DNA of 30,804 bases from Sherwoodlollariibacterium sp049275655 (GTDB lineage: Bacteria; Omnitrophota; Gorgyraeia; Gygaellales; Profunditerraquicolaceae): assembly GCA_049275655.1 (NCBI GenBank), contig JBASUY010000027.1, positions 1 through 30,804 of the forward strand. Direction: 5' to 3'. The position numbers and the translations under genes were made by a program. Below the pieces are notes generated by a model. That model was not told the DNA's origin, made no database searches, and was given only the letters and a program-made list of their open reading frames with translations. Each line of letters starts with the position of its first letter. Position 1 is the stretch's first letter. Shown here in pieces: positions 8,364 through 15,031 of this stretch.

Positions 8364-8735
8364 CTACTTGCCGTCTATAATCCTCTCTGCCTCTCTCCAA
8401 TCGTCTTTCTCGCTTCCAAAGGGCTTACCTTTCTTCTCCCAAATCTTTTTAGCTAATTTTTTAATCTTATTTTCTCTCTCCGCGCATATTTCAACTACAA
8501 TCCTATTATAGAACCAAGCAATTAGACAACCGAATAAACCTGCATAGATAAAAGCCAAAACTGCCGAAAATATATTTCCTAAGACTGTAGAGCGGCAACT
8601 AAGATAAGCTACGGGCATAAGCCTAAACAAAAAGTTATCCCAGAAAAGAATATTCAATACCCCTAGTATAAAAACTAAACCTCCCCAAGCTAAACCTAAA
8701 GCTAATCCAAAGGCCTTAACATTTAACTTCTCCAT
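8364..8735 (-). CDS. Small holin-like membrane protein with C-terminal DUF2934-like helix
   Basis: A 123-residue protein of unknown function. Two hydrophobic segments are visible: residues about 8-33 (AFGLALGLAWGGLVFILGVL) and about 53-77 (GNIFSAVLAFIYAGLFGCLIAW). The layout resembles small proteins annotated as phage holin-like, although nothing nearby is phage-like. The C-terminal 35 residues (KKIWEKKGKPFGSEKDDW, then REAERII) resemble the DUF2934 pattern (W-E..G.P-G....W..AE). GGAGGAGAGG precedes the ATG. It has its own promoter and is convergent with ispH. The family resemblances are from memory of patterns, so treat the function as unknown. Confidence 0.7.
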   Translation of the reverse strand: MEKLNVKAFGLALGLAWGGLVFILGVLNILFWDNFLFRLMPVAYLSCRSTVLGNIFSAVLAFIYAGLFGCLIAWFYNRIVVEICAERENKIKKLAKKIWEKKGKPFGSEKDDWREAERIIDGK

Positions 8736-8791
8736 CCTCTCCTCCTTCTTTTTAAAAAAATATTTCTAAACCTATTACCTAAAACAACTTT

Positions 8792-8819
8792 ATCATAGCA
8801 CAAATAATACCGGCGTCAA
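8792..8819 (-). promoter_or_regulatory. Sigma-70 promoter of the holin-like gene
   Basis: TTGACG (8814-8819), a 16-bp spacer and TATGAT (8792-8797) preceded by an extended -10 TGC. This gives a leader of about 50 bases that ends in a strong ribosome site. It sits directly after the stop of the propeller gene. Confidence 0.7.
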
Positions 8820-8839
8820 AGAAAAAATAATATAAACCA

Positions 8840-10429
8840 TTACTTCTTGCCTAATTGAGCAGAAAAAAAGCCCCCGGTTAAGCCATCCAAAGAAGCAGTA
8901 AGCTCTTTTAACTTTAGCTCCTTTTCAAACCTCTTCTTCCTATCCTCAATAGAAAGATTATCTATCTCTGCCTTAACCCTGATACGTTCAAAATAAATCT
9001 TATTTACCTCGTCAAGTATGCTATCCCGAAGCTGAACCATCAGCCGCGAACGTACATCTATGCTTGTCTGAGCGCTATTCCAAATTAAATCGCCAAAATC
9101 CCACGCTAAAGAAACATTCCAATTAAAATTATTATACCTCGTCTCATCATCAGGCCCAACATAATGCTTCCCATCATAAGTACCAGTCCCAGAGGTCCCC
9201 CAAATACTCTTAGAAATTGTTTTATTTCTGTCTATGTCTGACTTAAGAGTAAGTTTAGGCAACCAGGCCTTTTTAGCTGCCTGCCTCCTCCAAGAAGATA
9301 TCTTCTCGGGGCTAACCTCAGCATATTTAATCGCCTCTCTTTGAACTTCGGCAATAGTAGGCTCATTATTAAAATAGTCCTCCGTAATATCTTTCTTCTC
9401 CGAAGGTTCCTTTAAACTTAATCTAAACAAACCGCTGTCAAGGCAAGCATAAAGATTATTATTTTTATCTGAAGCTAAAAAATTAACCTTCTTAAAAGAA
9501 AGCCCCAAAGAAAGCTCCTCCCATCTATCTTTAGCATAGACAAAAACTCCTGATTTTGTAGCGCAATATATACGGAACTCTTCCGCGCAAAAAAGAAACG
9601 AAACATCATAGCTAAGTAAACCAAAATCAGAAAACTTCTCCCAATTCAAGCCGCCATCACTACTTTGATAAATCCCGGTTGATGTAGCTAAAAAGAGCTT
9701 AGCAGGGTTATTAAGACAAATAGCCAGATACCTTATATCAGAATATCCTGCCTCTTCATCTATATCCTCTAAGCCATTATCATCCTCTTCTTCTTCGCTA
9801 CCCTTAAAGGTTGAAATAAAAACCCTCTCCCAGTTTTTTCCATAATCCATGCTCTTAAAGACCCCATCAGAAGAAGAAATATAAAGTAAGGCAGGATTCT
9901 TATAAAAAGAAAGGATATTAAAAATAACAGCCCTGCCTAGCCTACCTTCCTGTTTATGCCAACTCCTGCCTCTATCCTTACTTATAAATAACCCCTGATT
10001 AGTCCCTAAGAAAATACTCTCCTTAAACGCTACCACGCTAGAACAATTCGCCTCTAAGCTATCCTTACCTTTAAATATCCTACTCCATCTTGCCCCCTTA
10101 TCCTCACTATAAAAAAGCCCCTCTTCCGTAGCTACATAAAAAATATTCTTATCCTCAGGTTTTAAAAAGATATAATTAACACTTATATTCTTAACTTTAG
10201 TCAAAAAAAGATTCTTCCAAGATTCACCCGCATCATAACTTTTAAAAAGTCCTTTATCCGTACCTAAATAAATTAGATTAGTATCATCAGGGTCTATTAA
10301 CACTACCCTTGCATTACGCATCTCCTTGCTAATATTATCCCAATCATTCCCGGCCCAAGACAAAGATAGAGCCAATAAGACAAATAAAGCTGTACTGCTA
10401 AACCCCCATAACCACTTTCTCCTTTTCAT
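8840..10429 (-). CDS. Secreted seven-bladed beta-propeller (BNR/YCF48-like) joined to a TolC-like helical region
   Basis: A 529-residue exported protein with a signal peptide (about 1-27, cleavage after SWAG). Seven repeats follow, each with a pattern like I-Y-L-G-T-x-x-G-L-F-x-S-x-D-x-G-x-x-W, near residues 41-75, 84-118, 131-160, 170-203, 234-266, 278-306 and 315-340. This is the sortilin/BNR/YCF48 type of propeller. An acidic insert (about 211-226) lies between blades four and five. From about 355 the sequence changes to EVQREAIKYAEVSPEKISSW and KAWLPKLTL, then beta and helical stretches that resemble part of an outer-membrane efflux (TolC) protomer but are too short for a whole one. It is preceded by an ECF-type promoter and AGGAGGT. 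Function is unknown; a surface or periplasmic sensor or scaffold is my inference. Confidence 0.75.
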   Translation of the reverse strand: MKRRKWLWGFSSTALFVLLALSLSWAGNDWDNISKEMRNARVVLIDPDDTNLIYLGTDKGLFKSYDAGESWKNLFLTKVKNISVNYIFLKPEDKNIFYVATEEGLFYSEDKGARWSRIFKGKDSLEANCSSVVAFKESIFLGTNQGLFISKDRGRSWHKQEGRLGRAVIFNILSFYKNPALLYISSSDGVFKSMDYGKNWERVFISTFKGSEEEEDDNGLEDIDEEAGYSDIRYLAICLNNPAKLFLATSTGIYQSSDGGLNWEKFSDFGLLSYDVSFLFCAEEFRIYCATKSGVFVYAKDRWEELSLGLSFKKVNFLASDKNNNLYACLDSGLFRLSLKEPSEKKDITEDYFNNEPTIAEVQREAIKYAEVSPEKISSWRRQAAKKAWLPKLTLKSDIDRNKTISKSIWGTSGTGTYDGKHYVGPDDETRYNNFNWNVSLAWDFGDLIWNSAQTSIDVRSRLMVQLRDSILDEVNKIYFERIRVKAEIDNLSIEDRKKRFEKELKLKELTASLDGLTGGFFSAQLGKK

Positions 10430-10444
10430 TTTGCCACCTCCTAC

Positions 10445-10477
10445 CTTAATAGACGTATAAGGCAGGAAAATCTAACA
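10445..10477 (-). promoter_or_regulatory. ECF-type promoter of the propeller gene (copy A)
   Basis: On the minus strand: TGTTAGATTTT (10467-10477), eight variable bases and ATACGTCTATTAAG (10445-10458). Read as a promoter this is TGTTAG, a 16-bp spacer and CGTCTA, the ECF layout with a CGTC-type -10. The same 11-8-14 arrangement recurs at 14399-14431. The ATG lies 15 bases downstream behind AGGAGGT. Confidence 0.7.
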
Positions 10478-10509
10478 AAAAAAGCGCCTTAGATTTCTCT
10501 AAGGCGCTT
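10477..10509 (-). terminator. Intrinsic terminator after the TIGR04073-type gene
   Basis: A perfect 12-bp stem (10482-10493 with 10498-10509) has a GAAA loop on the minus strand and is followed by seven T. The T-run abuts the -35 side of the propeller promoter, so it separates the riboswitch operon from the propeller gene. Confidence 0.93.
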
Positions 10510-10527
10510 ATCGGCTTAAAAAACAAC

Positions 10528-10965
10528 TTACCAGAAGAGGTCTTTCATCTTAGCATCAGCGCGGTTAACCGCATATTCAGGCCTCATAATTGACTTATCA
10601 TACGGAGGGATAAAAAATGTAAACGTATCAAATAACGCAGTTCCGGCGCGAATCACGCTTGTAATTGTCCCTTGCACCACGCCTACAGTAGCTCCCATAG
10701 CAGGATTCTGTTCTTTAGAGACTTTTGCTACCTCAGCAGGAAGCTCGGCCCAGAAAGTTGCGCCATTTATAATACCCCTATCCAACTTATTCAAAGGGCT
10801 TTGCTTGTAAGGTATCTTATCCGCATCAATTACAGGTATCCTTTGAATTACAACTACTTCCGCATAATTTTCATCATACCCTTCTAACTCCGCCATAACA
10901 ATACTGCTTAACGCCAACGAAAGAGCAAAAGCAACAACAAAAACTACTGCTATTTTCTTGTACAT
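10528..10965 (-). CDS. Exosortase-system-associated protein, TIGR04073-like
   Basis: A 145-residue exported protein. A signal peptide (about 5-25, VVFVVAFALSLALSSIVMA) is followed by a mature domain with KLDRGIINGATFWAELP and later GVVQGTITSVIRAGTALFDT. This matches my recollection of the TIGR04073 family: a Lys-x-x-Arg-Gly-x-x-N start, a W-E-x-P turn and a glycine-rich hydrophobic stretch. The family is found in genomes with exosortase/PEP-CTERM surface-protein sorting, but its role is unknown. AAAGGAGG precedes the ATG. It follows the small RHH-like gene by 17 bp and both lie behind the cyclic-di-GMP riboswitch, which links it to surface or lifestyle switching. Confidence 0.75.
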   Translation of the reverse strand: MYKKIAVVFVVAFALSLALSSIVMAELEGYDENYAEVVVIQRIPVIDADKIPYKQSPLNKLDRGIINGATFWAELPAEVAKVSKEQNPAMGATVGVVQGTITSVIRAGTALFDTFTFFIPPYDKSIMRPEYAVNRADAKMKDLFW

Positions 10966-10982
10966 CTTGCCTCCTTTTTTTA

Positions 10983-11237
10983 TTAATTTTTATCCTTTAG
11001 CTTAGATACCCGCTCTATAAGCTTCATCTTCAAGGTATCAGGCGAATCTATATTATCACCTGATATGCCTGCTTCCATGGCAAAGCTGATAAGCCCCCGC
11101 AGTATCTCATTATAAGAAAGCTTTCGCCCGGTTGAAAACAAGGCATCCTTGCCCATCTTATCCAAAAAATCTATTTCTCTACGGCCCAACATCGTTATCA
11201 CCCTATGCGCCGTAATTTGTTTCTCAGATTTTATCAT
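10983..11237 (-). CDS. Small ribbon-helix-helix-like protein, first gene of the riboswitch operon
   Basis: An 84-residue protein without a signal or membrane segment. The pattern is a short strand (TAHRVITML), a helix (RREIDFLDKMGKDALFSTG), then a second helix after LSYNEI (LRGLISFAMEAG). This is what a CopG/Arc-type ribbon-helix-helix DNA-binding protein would look like, but I cannot name a family. The ATG at 11237 is chosen because AAAGGAGGT ends seven bases before it. An in-frame GTG nine bases further upstream overlaps that ribosome site. The gene lies after the riboswitch terminators and 17 bp before the TIGR04073-type gene, so it may regulate that gene or distant targets when cyclic-di-GMP changes. 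Confidence 0.65.
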   Translation of the reverse strand: MIKSEKQITAHRVITMLGRREIDFLDKMGKDALFSTGRKLSYNEILRGLISFAMEAGISGDNIDSPDTLKMKLIERVSKLKDKN

Positions 11238-11281
11238 ATTATGCACCTCCTTTTCATCTCCTATCCTCCTCTCCTCTAAGC

Positions 11282-11313
11282 AAAAACCCGGCAGACTAAG
11301 GGCATGCCGGGTT
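11282..11313 (-). terminator. Second tandem terminator in the riboswitch leader
   Basis: AACCCGGCA (minus) pairs with TGCCGGGTT over nine base pairs (11285-11293 with 11305-11313), with an 11-base loop and five T after the stem. It lies between the first leader terminator and the ribosome site of the RHH-like gene. Confidence 0.75.
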
Positions 11314-11344
11314 AAAATAAAAACCCTAAAGGATTCTTTAGGGT
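11314..11344 (-). terminator. Riboswitch expression-platform terminator
   Basis: ACCCTAAAG (minus, 11336-11344) pairs with CTTTAGGGT (11323-11331) around a four-base loop, then TTTTTATTTT. Its 5' arm begins a few bases after the aptamer. The ACC of that arm could instead pair with GGT on the 5' side of the aptamer as an extended P1, which would prevent terminator formation. Confidence 0.85.
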
Positions 11345-11436
11345 ATATCCTTTTGGCAACCCCTCTAACCTTAAAGCTTAGGCCAGGTAGCTTTGCGCCC
11401 CAATATTACTATTGGTTTGCCTTTTCATTAGGTAAA
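11345..11436 (-). ncRNA. Cyclic-di-GMP class I (GEMM-I) riboswitch aptamer
   Basis: Minus-strand landmarks match the GEMM-I consensus in order. They are AGGCAAACCA (5' side of P2), then TGGGGCGCAAAGC (P2 closing and the conserved GCGCAAAGC), then GGCCTAAG, then GGTTAG, GGGGTTGCC (the tetraloop-receptor and P3/P1 side) and AAAAGG. AAACCAAT pairs with ATTGG to form P2. Aligned to the Vibrio Vc2 aptamer, the base that contacts the ligand at position 20 appears to be G, as expected for c-di-GMP rather than the A of cGAMP-selective variants; I am less sure of that detail. Two terminators follow, so control is probably transcriptional. It regulates the RHH-like and TIGR04073-type genes. Confidence 0.88.
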
Positions 11437-11470
11437 AGACCAAATTGTCAAATTGTCAAATTACAAAAGA

Positions 11471-11500
11471 AGTATAACACATTTTTATAGCCTTTGTCAA
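11471..11500 (-). promoter_or_regulatory. Sigma-70 promoter of the riboswitch operon
   Basis: TTGACA (11495-11500), an 18-bp spacer and TATACT (11471-11476) with an extended -10 TGT. The start should fall near 11464, about 28 bases before the aptamer. The stop codon TGA of the CHAT gene lies inside the -35 hexamer. Confidence 0.75.
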
Positions 11501-13677
11501 GGGCTGCCTAAAATCTCTTTTTTAACCTCTTCGTAAGATAACGGGTCAATCACCCCGTAAATCTCCTGCGCTTGACGCAAAAACTCCCTACTCTTATTCT
11601 TTCTGCCTAACTTTTTATAAAGGATACCTAAGTTGTAAGCGGCGTCAGCTATATCCGGCCTTGACCTAATCTCCTCGGCTATATTCAAAGCAGTCTTAAA
11701 GCTATTCTCCGCGTCAACAAAGTTATCCATATCAAGATAAAGCTCGCCTATCATATTGTAATCCGAAGGAAGGTTTAATTTATTCCCCTGAGCTTGGTCT
11801 ATCCTTAAACCCTCAAGATAAAAACTCAACGCTTTCTCATAGCACTTCTCAAAGGCATAAAGCTCACCTAAATTAAAATAGTAATCGCTTAGCTCTCCTT
11901 TAAGCTTAATCTTCTCAAAAAGAACCTTACTCCTGCGGTAAAACTCCTCTGCTGATTTAAAATCTCCCTTTTCTGAAAAAACCAACCCTATATCAAAATA
12001 ATCACAGGCAAGGTTATAACGATGTTCATATAAATGTTGCCTCTGGCGGTTTATCTCCGAACTCTTAGTTAATAATTCAAGGGCAAAATCATACTCCTGC
12101 ATATCTATATGCCAAACAGCAAGCTTTCTTAAAGCCAAAGCCTCGTTTAATTTATCTGCCCTCTTAGAACTTAAACTAACCCCCTTTTCATAAAACTCCT
12201 TAGCCCTCTTATATTCGCCATCAAGATGATAAAACCAGCCTAAAGATATATAGGCAGAGGCTAAATGCCTGTCATCTTTTTTTCTCTCTGAAGCCATTAT
12301 ATAATCAAAATAATATTTTATAGCTTCATCTTTCTTGCCCATTCGGTGGGCAGAGCCGGCTAAAATCGGGTAGGCCTTAAGAAAATCCCTATCTTTATCA
12401 ATAGTCTTCTGCGCAAAATCAAATGCTTTTTGATTTGCCCCTTGAGCATAATAACCCTGCGCCCTTAAAAAAAGAAAGTACGCGTTAGGGTTAAGCGTCG
12501 GCAAGAATAAAGATAAAAAAACTATAGATAAAATAAAAACCGCTAATGAGGCTACCTGTATAATGCGTTTTTTAGGAAGGATAAGCTTTTTCTTATGTTT
12601 AATAACCTTAGGCCTAAACATAACAAAACTCGGGTCCCCATAAAGAAGGTAATTGCCCCATTGAACCGAAGAGATGCCATATTCTTTTACAAGCTTAATT
12701 CTTGAAAGACGCAACGCTAAGCCAATGGATTTACCGGAGATTAAGTTATGGTAAAATTCTTTTGCAAATACAACGCTCGCCTTATCCTCTATCTTCATTA
12801 CCGAGCCTATATAATGGCGCACCCCGGCAAATAAAAAAGCCGAGGCTAAAGAGTAGTTCTTCTTCTGGTAATCTGCCCCTAACCTATCGCTGTATGATGC
12901 CTGCTTTGCGGAGTTACAGGCATTAGAAAATATTAAAGCCGGTAAAGAAAGCCCCGAACCAAGTTTTAAAATATCCTGAATGCTAAAATTTCCGTCTTTT
13001 AAAACCCAACCGCTATTGTTTGGAAAGCGGCAATCATATTCGCAATGCCCGGCAAAATGAATAATATCATAATCGCAGATACTCTTTTTTACATAAAGCT
13101 TGTCTATATCGGTTGACTTAAAATCTATGCGGATATTCTTGCGCTTACGGTCAAACTGGTTTTTTATATTCATGCCTTCTAAATAGGCCCCCTTTAAATC
13201 TCCGGTAGGGTTAACCAAAACTAGCATCTTGTAGGTAGCGGATAAACTGCGGTAGTTTAAAAAAGGAGGGGTGGATTTTGTCTTTACTAGCCTTCCGAGG
13301 TTAAAGCTTAAAGATAAGAACTCCTCTCCGTCAAAGAGAAACTCCCAGGGTATAAATACAAGCTCTTCATCTATTTCAAGCAAGAGGCTTGAGCCTAAAC
13401 TCTTTTTTAACTTTTCTTTTGTTGAACGGGTGAATAAACAATCCCAAAGCGCATAACCGGCTTTCTTAAGGCTTTGGGCAACCGTCGCATCCGAACCTAA
13501 AGGCTTATTTAAAATAAGGGTTATCTCTTGGCAGAGTCTGCCAATCTCTAAAAAATCAACCTTATGTTCTGTATAGTGCTTTAAGGTAGGGGATATCTCT
13601 TTACTGCCTGAGATACTCATCTTAAGCAGATCCCCCTCACGGATAACCTCTAAAACTAAAATACCTTCTTGCGGCAT
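11497..13677 (-). CDS. CHAT-domain protease with a transmembrane segment and TPR repeats
   Basis: A 726-residue protein in three parts. Residues about 1-355 hold a CHAT (caspase-HetF-associated with TPRs) domain: DIIHFAGHC with the probable catalytic histidine H211, SNACNSA with the catalytic cysteine C254, then the typical GVRHYIGSV and LLYGDPS blocks. A single TM helix lies at about 372-392, flanked by a basic stretch (KHKKKLILPKKR). Residues 396-726 carry about seven to eight tetratricopeptide repeats. The basic flank before the helix suggests that the protease is cytoplasmic and the TPRs are outside. Three bases separate its ATG from the stop of the zinc-finger anti-sigma gene. I infer that it cleaves or controls the anti-sigma factor or another partner in response to an extracytoplasmic signal bound by the TPRs. 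Confidence 0.85.
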   Translation of the reverse strand: MPQEGILVLEVIREGDLLKMSISGSKEISPTLKHYTEHKVDFLEIGRLCQEITLILNKPLGSDATVAQSLKKAGYALWDCLFTRSTKEKLKKSLGSSLLLEIDEELVFIPWEFLFDGEEFLSLSFNLGRLVKTKSTPPFLNYRSLSATYKMLVLVNPTGDLKGAYLEGMNIKNQFDRKRKNIRIDFKSTDIDKLYVKKSICDYDIIHFAGHCEYDCRFPNNSGWVLKDGNFSIQDILKLGSGLSLPALIFSNACNSAKQASYSDRLGADYQKKNYSLASAFLFAGVRHYIGSVMKIEDKASVVFAKEFYHNLISGKSIGLALRLSRIKLVKEYGISSVQWGNYLLYGDPSFVMFRPKVIKHKKKLILPKKRIIQVASLAVFILSIVFLSLFLPTLNPNAYFLFLRAQGYYAQGANQKAFDFAQKTIDKDRDFLKAYPILAGSAHRMGKKDEAIKYYFDYIMASERKKDDRHLASAYISLGWFYHLDGEYKRAKEFYEKGVSLSSKRADKLNEALALRKLAVWHIDMQEYDFALELLTKSSEINRQRQHLYEHRYNLACDYFDIGLVFSEKGDFKSAEEFYRRSKVLFEKIKLKGELSDYYFNLGELYAFEKCYEKALSFYLEGLRIDQAQGNKLNLPSDYNMIGELYLDMDNFVDAENSFKTALNIAEEIRSRPDIADAAYNLGILYKKLGRKNKSREFLRQAQEIYGVIDPLSYEEVKKEILGSP

Positions 13678-13680
13678 TTT

Positions 13681-14379
13681 CTAAACCTTGACTTCAATAA
13701 GGACAGACGCAATAACCTTCTCTAAATCAGATACTATTACCTTATAAGTGCCCAAAGGAATATGCTCAAAGGTAACGCTCCCGGAATCATTAAGGTAAGA
13801 TTCAAGCTCAACCTCTTCCTTTAACAAACTTATCCGTAAATCCCTATTCGCAGACTTGCTTAGTTTATCCGTAGCCTCTATATTAACATTAAAAAACTTC
13901 TTAGGTTTATTCTCTATCCTTATCTTTAGCCTTAACCTCTCAAAATCCTTTAACATCACTACTTCATCTTTTAACTTATCCAAATTGCGGCTACGAAGGA
14001 CTGCGGCAGGAATTAACTCTTGGCCTATAAGTATATCCCCGCTTGCCTTTAACAACTCAAAAGCCTTTTCTTTTACTTTTAAGAGTATTTCAATCTGCGG
14101 TATTTTCATCGCCCCCAAGGCCTCCTTAACCTTACTAACTAAAACAGGGCCTGGCTCGTATTCCTCAATAGGAGATGTCAATAAGATAGCTAAGAGATTA
14201 GCACAATCTTGGCAATGAATAATGTGCTGCTTAACCTCTTCTTTTTGGCTATCCGGCAATTTGCCCTCAACCAAAGAAACAATATCCTCTTCATCCGGAT
14301 GACTGCCGCTAAGATTAGGGCTCTGGCTCTTCCACTCTTTAAAGGCCTGCTTAATTAAATTCTCTAAATCGCTCTTCAT
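13681..14379 (-). CDS. Soluble zinc-finger (zf-HC2-like) anti-sigma factor with C-terminal beta domain
   Basis: A 232-residue protein. Its N-terminal zinc-binding anti-sigma (ZAS) motif is H27 ... H52-x3-C56-x2-C59 (HIIHCQDC), with His in place of the usual first Cys. No transmembrane segment is visible, unlike most ZAS proteins. After a helical middle (about 80-150) the last 80 residues look like beta strands and end SVTFEHIPLGTYKVIVS, as in beta-sandwich 'regulatory-like' domains. It lies 46 bp after the ECF sigma gene and directly before the CHAT protease gene, behind the second ECF-type promoter. GGGGAGG precedes the ATG. The expected role is to bind and silence the sigma factor. Membrane tethering could come from the CHAT-TPR protein, which is an inference. 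Confidence 0.75.
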   Translation of the reverse strand: MKSDLENLIKQAFKEWKSQSPNLSGSHPDEEDIVSLVEGKLPDSQKEEVKQHIIHCQDCANLLAILLTSPIEEYEPGPVLVSKVKEALGAMKIPQIEILLKVKEKAFELLKASGDILIGQELIPAAVLRSRNLDKLKDEVVMLKDFERLRLKIRIENKPKKFFNVNIEATDKLSKSANRDLRISLLKEEVELESYLNDSGSVTFEHIPLGTYKVIVSDLEKVIASVLIEVKV

Positions 14380-14398
14380 TGGTTACTGCCTCCCCTTA

Positions 14399-14431
14399 CT
14401 TAATAGACGTATGAAATCTAAAAATCTAACA
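14399..14431 (-). promoter_or_regulatory. ECF-type promoter of the anti-sigma/CHAT genes (copy B)
   Basis: TGTTAGATTTT (14421-14431), eight variable bases and ATACGTCTATTAAG (14399-14412) are identical in both blocks and spacing to 10445-10477. The -35-like TGTTAG contains the last codon (TGT) and stop codon (TAG) of the sigma gene, so the promoter begins within its coding end. It implies autoregulation by the sigma factor. Confidence 0.72.
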
Positions 14432-15025
14432 TAAAAAACCTTTTTCTTTAAAACAATCCCTTAACTTTTCTATTATACGCGACCTTCTCATATCTATTGC
14501 CCCGCGCGAAAGCCCTAAAAGATCCTTTAAATCCTCAAGCCTTACCCCCTGATTAAGGTTAAACTCTAAAAGTAATTTATCGTCGGTATTTAAGAGCTCG
14601 ATACAATATGCTAAAACCTTAAGATTTTCTTTAAGATTAAGCAAATCTGTAACCGGTAAGCTATTATCAGGCAATATGCCTTTTAAGCTCTCAGCGTCAC
14701 TAGCTTCATTATCAACTGAAACCCTTCTTTGAATCTTCCTTATATAGTCAATAGTAAAATTTATAACTAACTGCCTAATCCAAGTAGCAAGAGTACATCC
14801 GTTCTTAGCGCCAAAACTCTTTAGGCGCTTACAGTCTTCTGCTATTATAAAAGCAAAGAAGCTCTGAAATATATCATCCGCACTCTCTACGTAAAGATTA
14901 AAGCCTTTAAGCCTTAAGGTATGATAAATATAGCTGTATATAAGGCGGGAATAACGTTTTAAAAACTCTTCTCTGGCAAGTATATCTCCCTTTATAAACT
15001 TACGGACGAATCCTAAATCATCCAT
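14426..15025 (-). CDS. ECF-type RNA polymerase sigma factor
   Basis: A 199-residue sigma-70 family protein with region 2 (EEFLKRYSRLIYSYIYHTL ... ADDIFQSFFAFII ... WIRQLVINFTIDYIRK) and region 4 (LEDLKDLLGLSRGAIDMRRSRIIEKL). It lacks regions 1 and 3, as ECF factors do. I place the start at the ATG at 15025. An in-frame start at 15094 would add 23 residues, but those codons run through the preceding terminator hairpin and the promoter. The -10 TATAAT lies six bases before the chosen ATG, so the message is probably leaderless. It is the head of the sigma, anti-sigma and CHAT module. Predicted targets are the two CGTCTA-type promoters in this window. Confidence 0.88.
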   Translation of the reverse strand: MDDLGFVRKFIKGDILAREEFLKRYSRLIYSYIYHTLRLKGFNLYVESADDIFQSFFAFIIAEDCKRLKSFGAKNGCTLATWIRQLVINFTIDYIRKIQRRVSVDNEASDAESLKGILPDNSLPVTDLLNLKENLKVLAYCIELLNTDDKLLLEFNLNQGVRLEDLKDLLGLSRGAIDMRRSRIIEKLRDCFKEKGFLC

Positions 15026-15031
15026 AAAGAC

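Noticed and set aside
8364..8735. Phage lysis cassette suggested by the holin-like protein.
   Set aside because: No endolysin, integrase or other phage genes are nearby and the neighbours are housekeeping genes.
11345..11436. cGAMP-selective variant of the GEMM aptamer.
   Set aside because: The base aligned with position 20 of Vc2 appears to be G, which favours c-di-GMP; the alignment is by eye, so only a weak rejection.
11149..11490. Plus-strand open reading frame of 113 codons across the riboswitch leader.
   Set aside because: It is antisense to the aptamer, terminators and the RHH-like gene and gives no recognisable protein; it is a by-product of the leader sequence.
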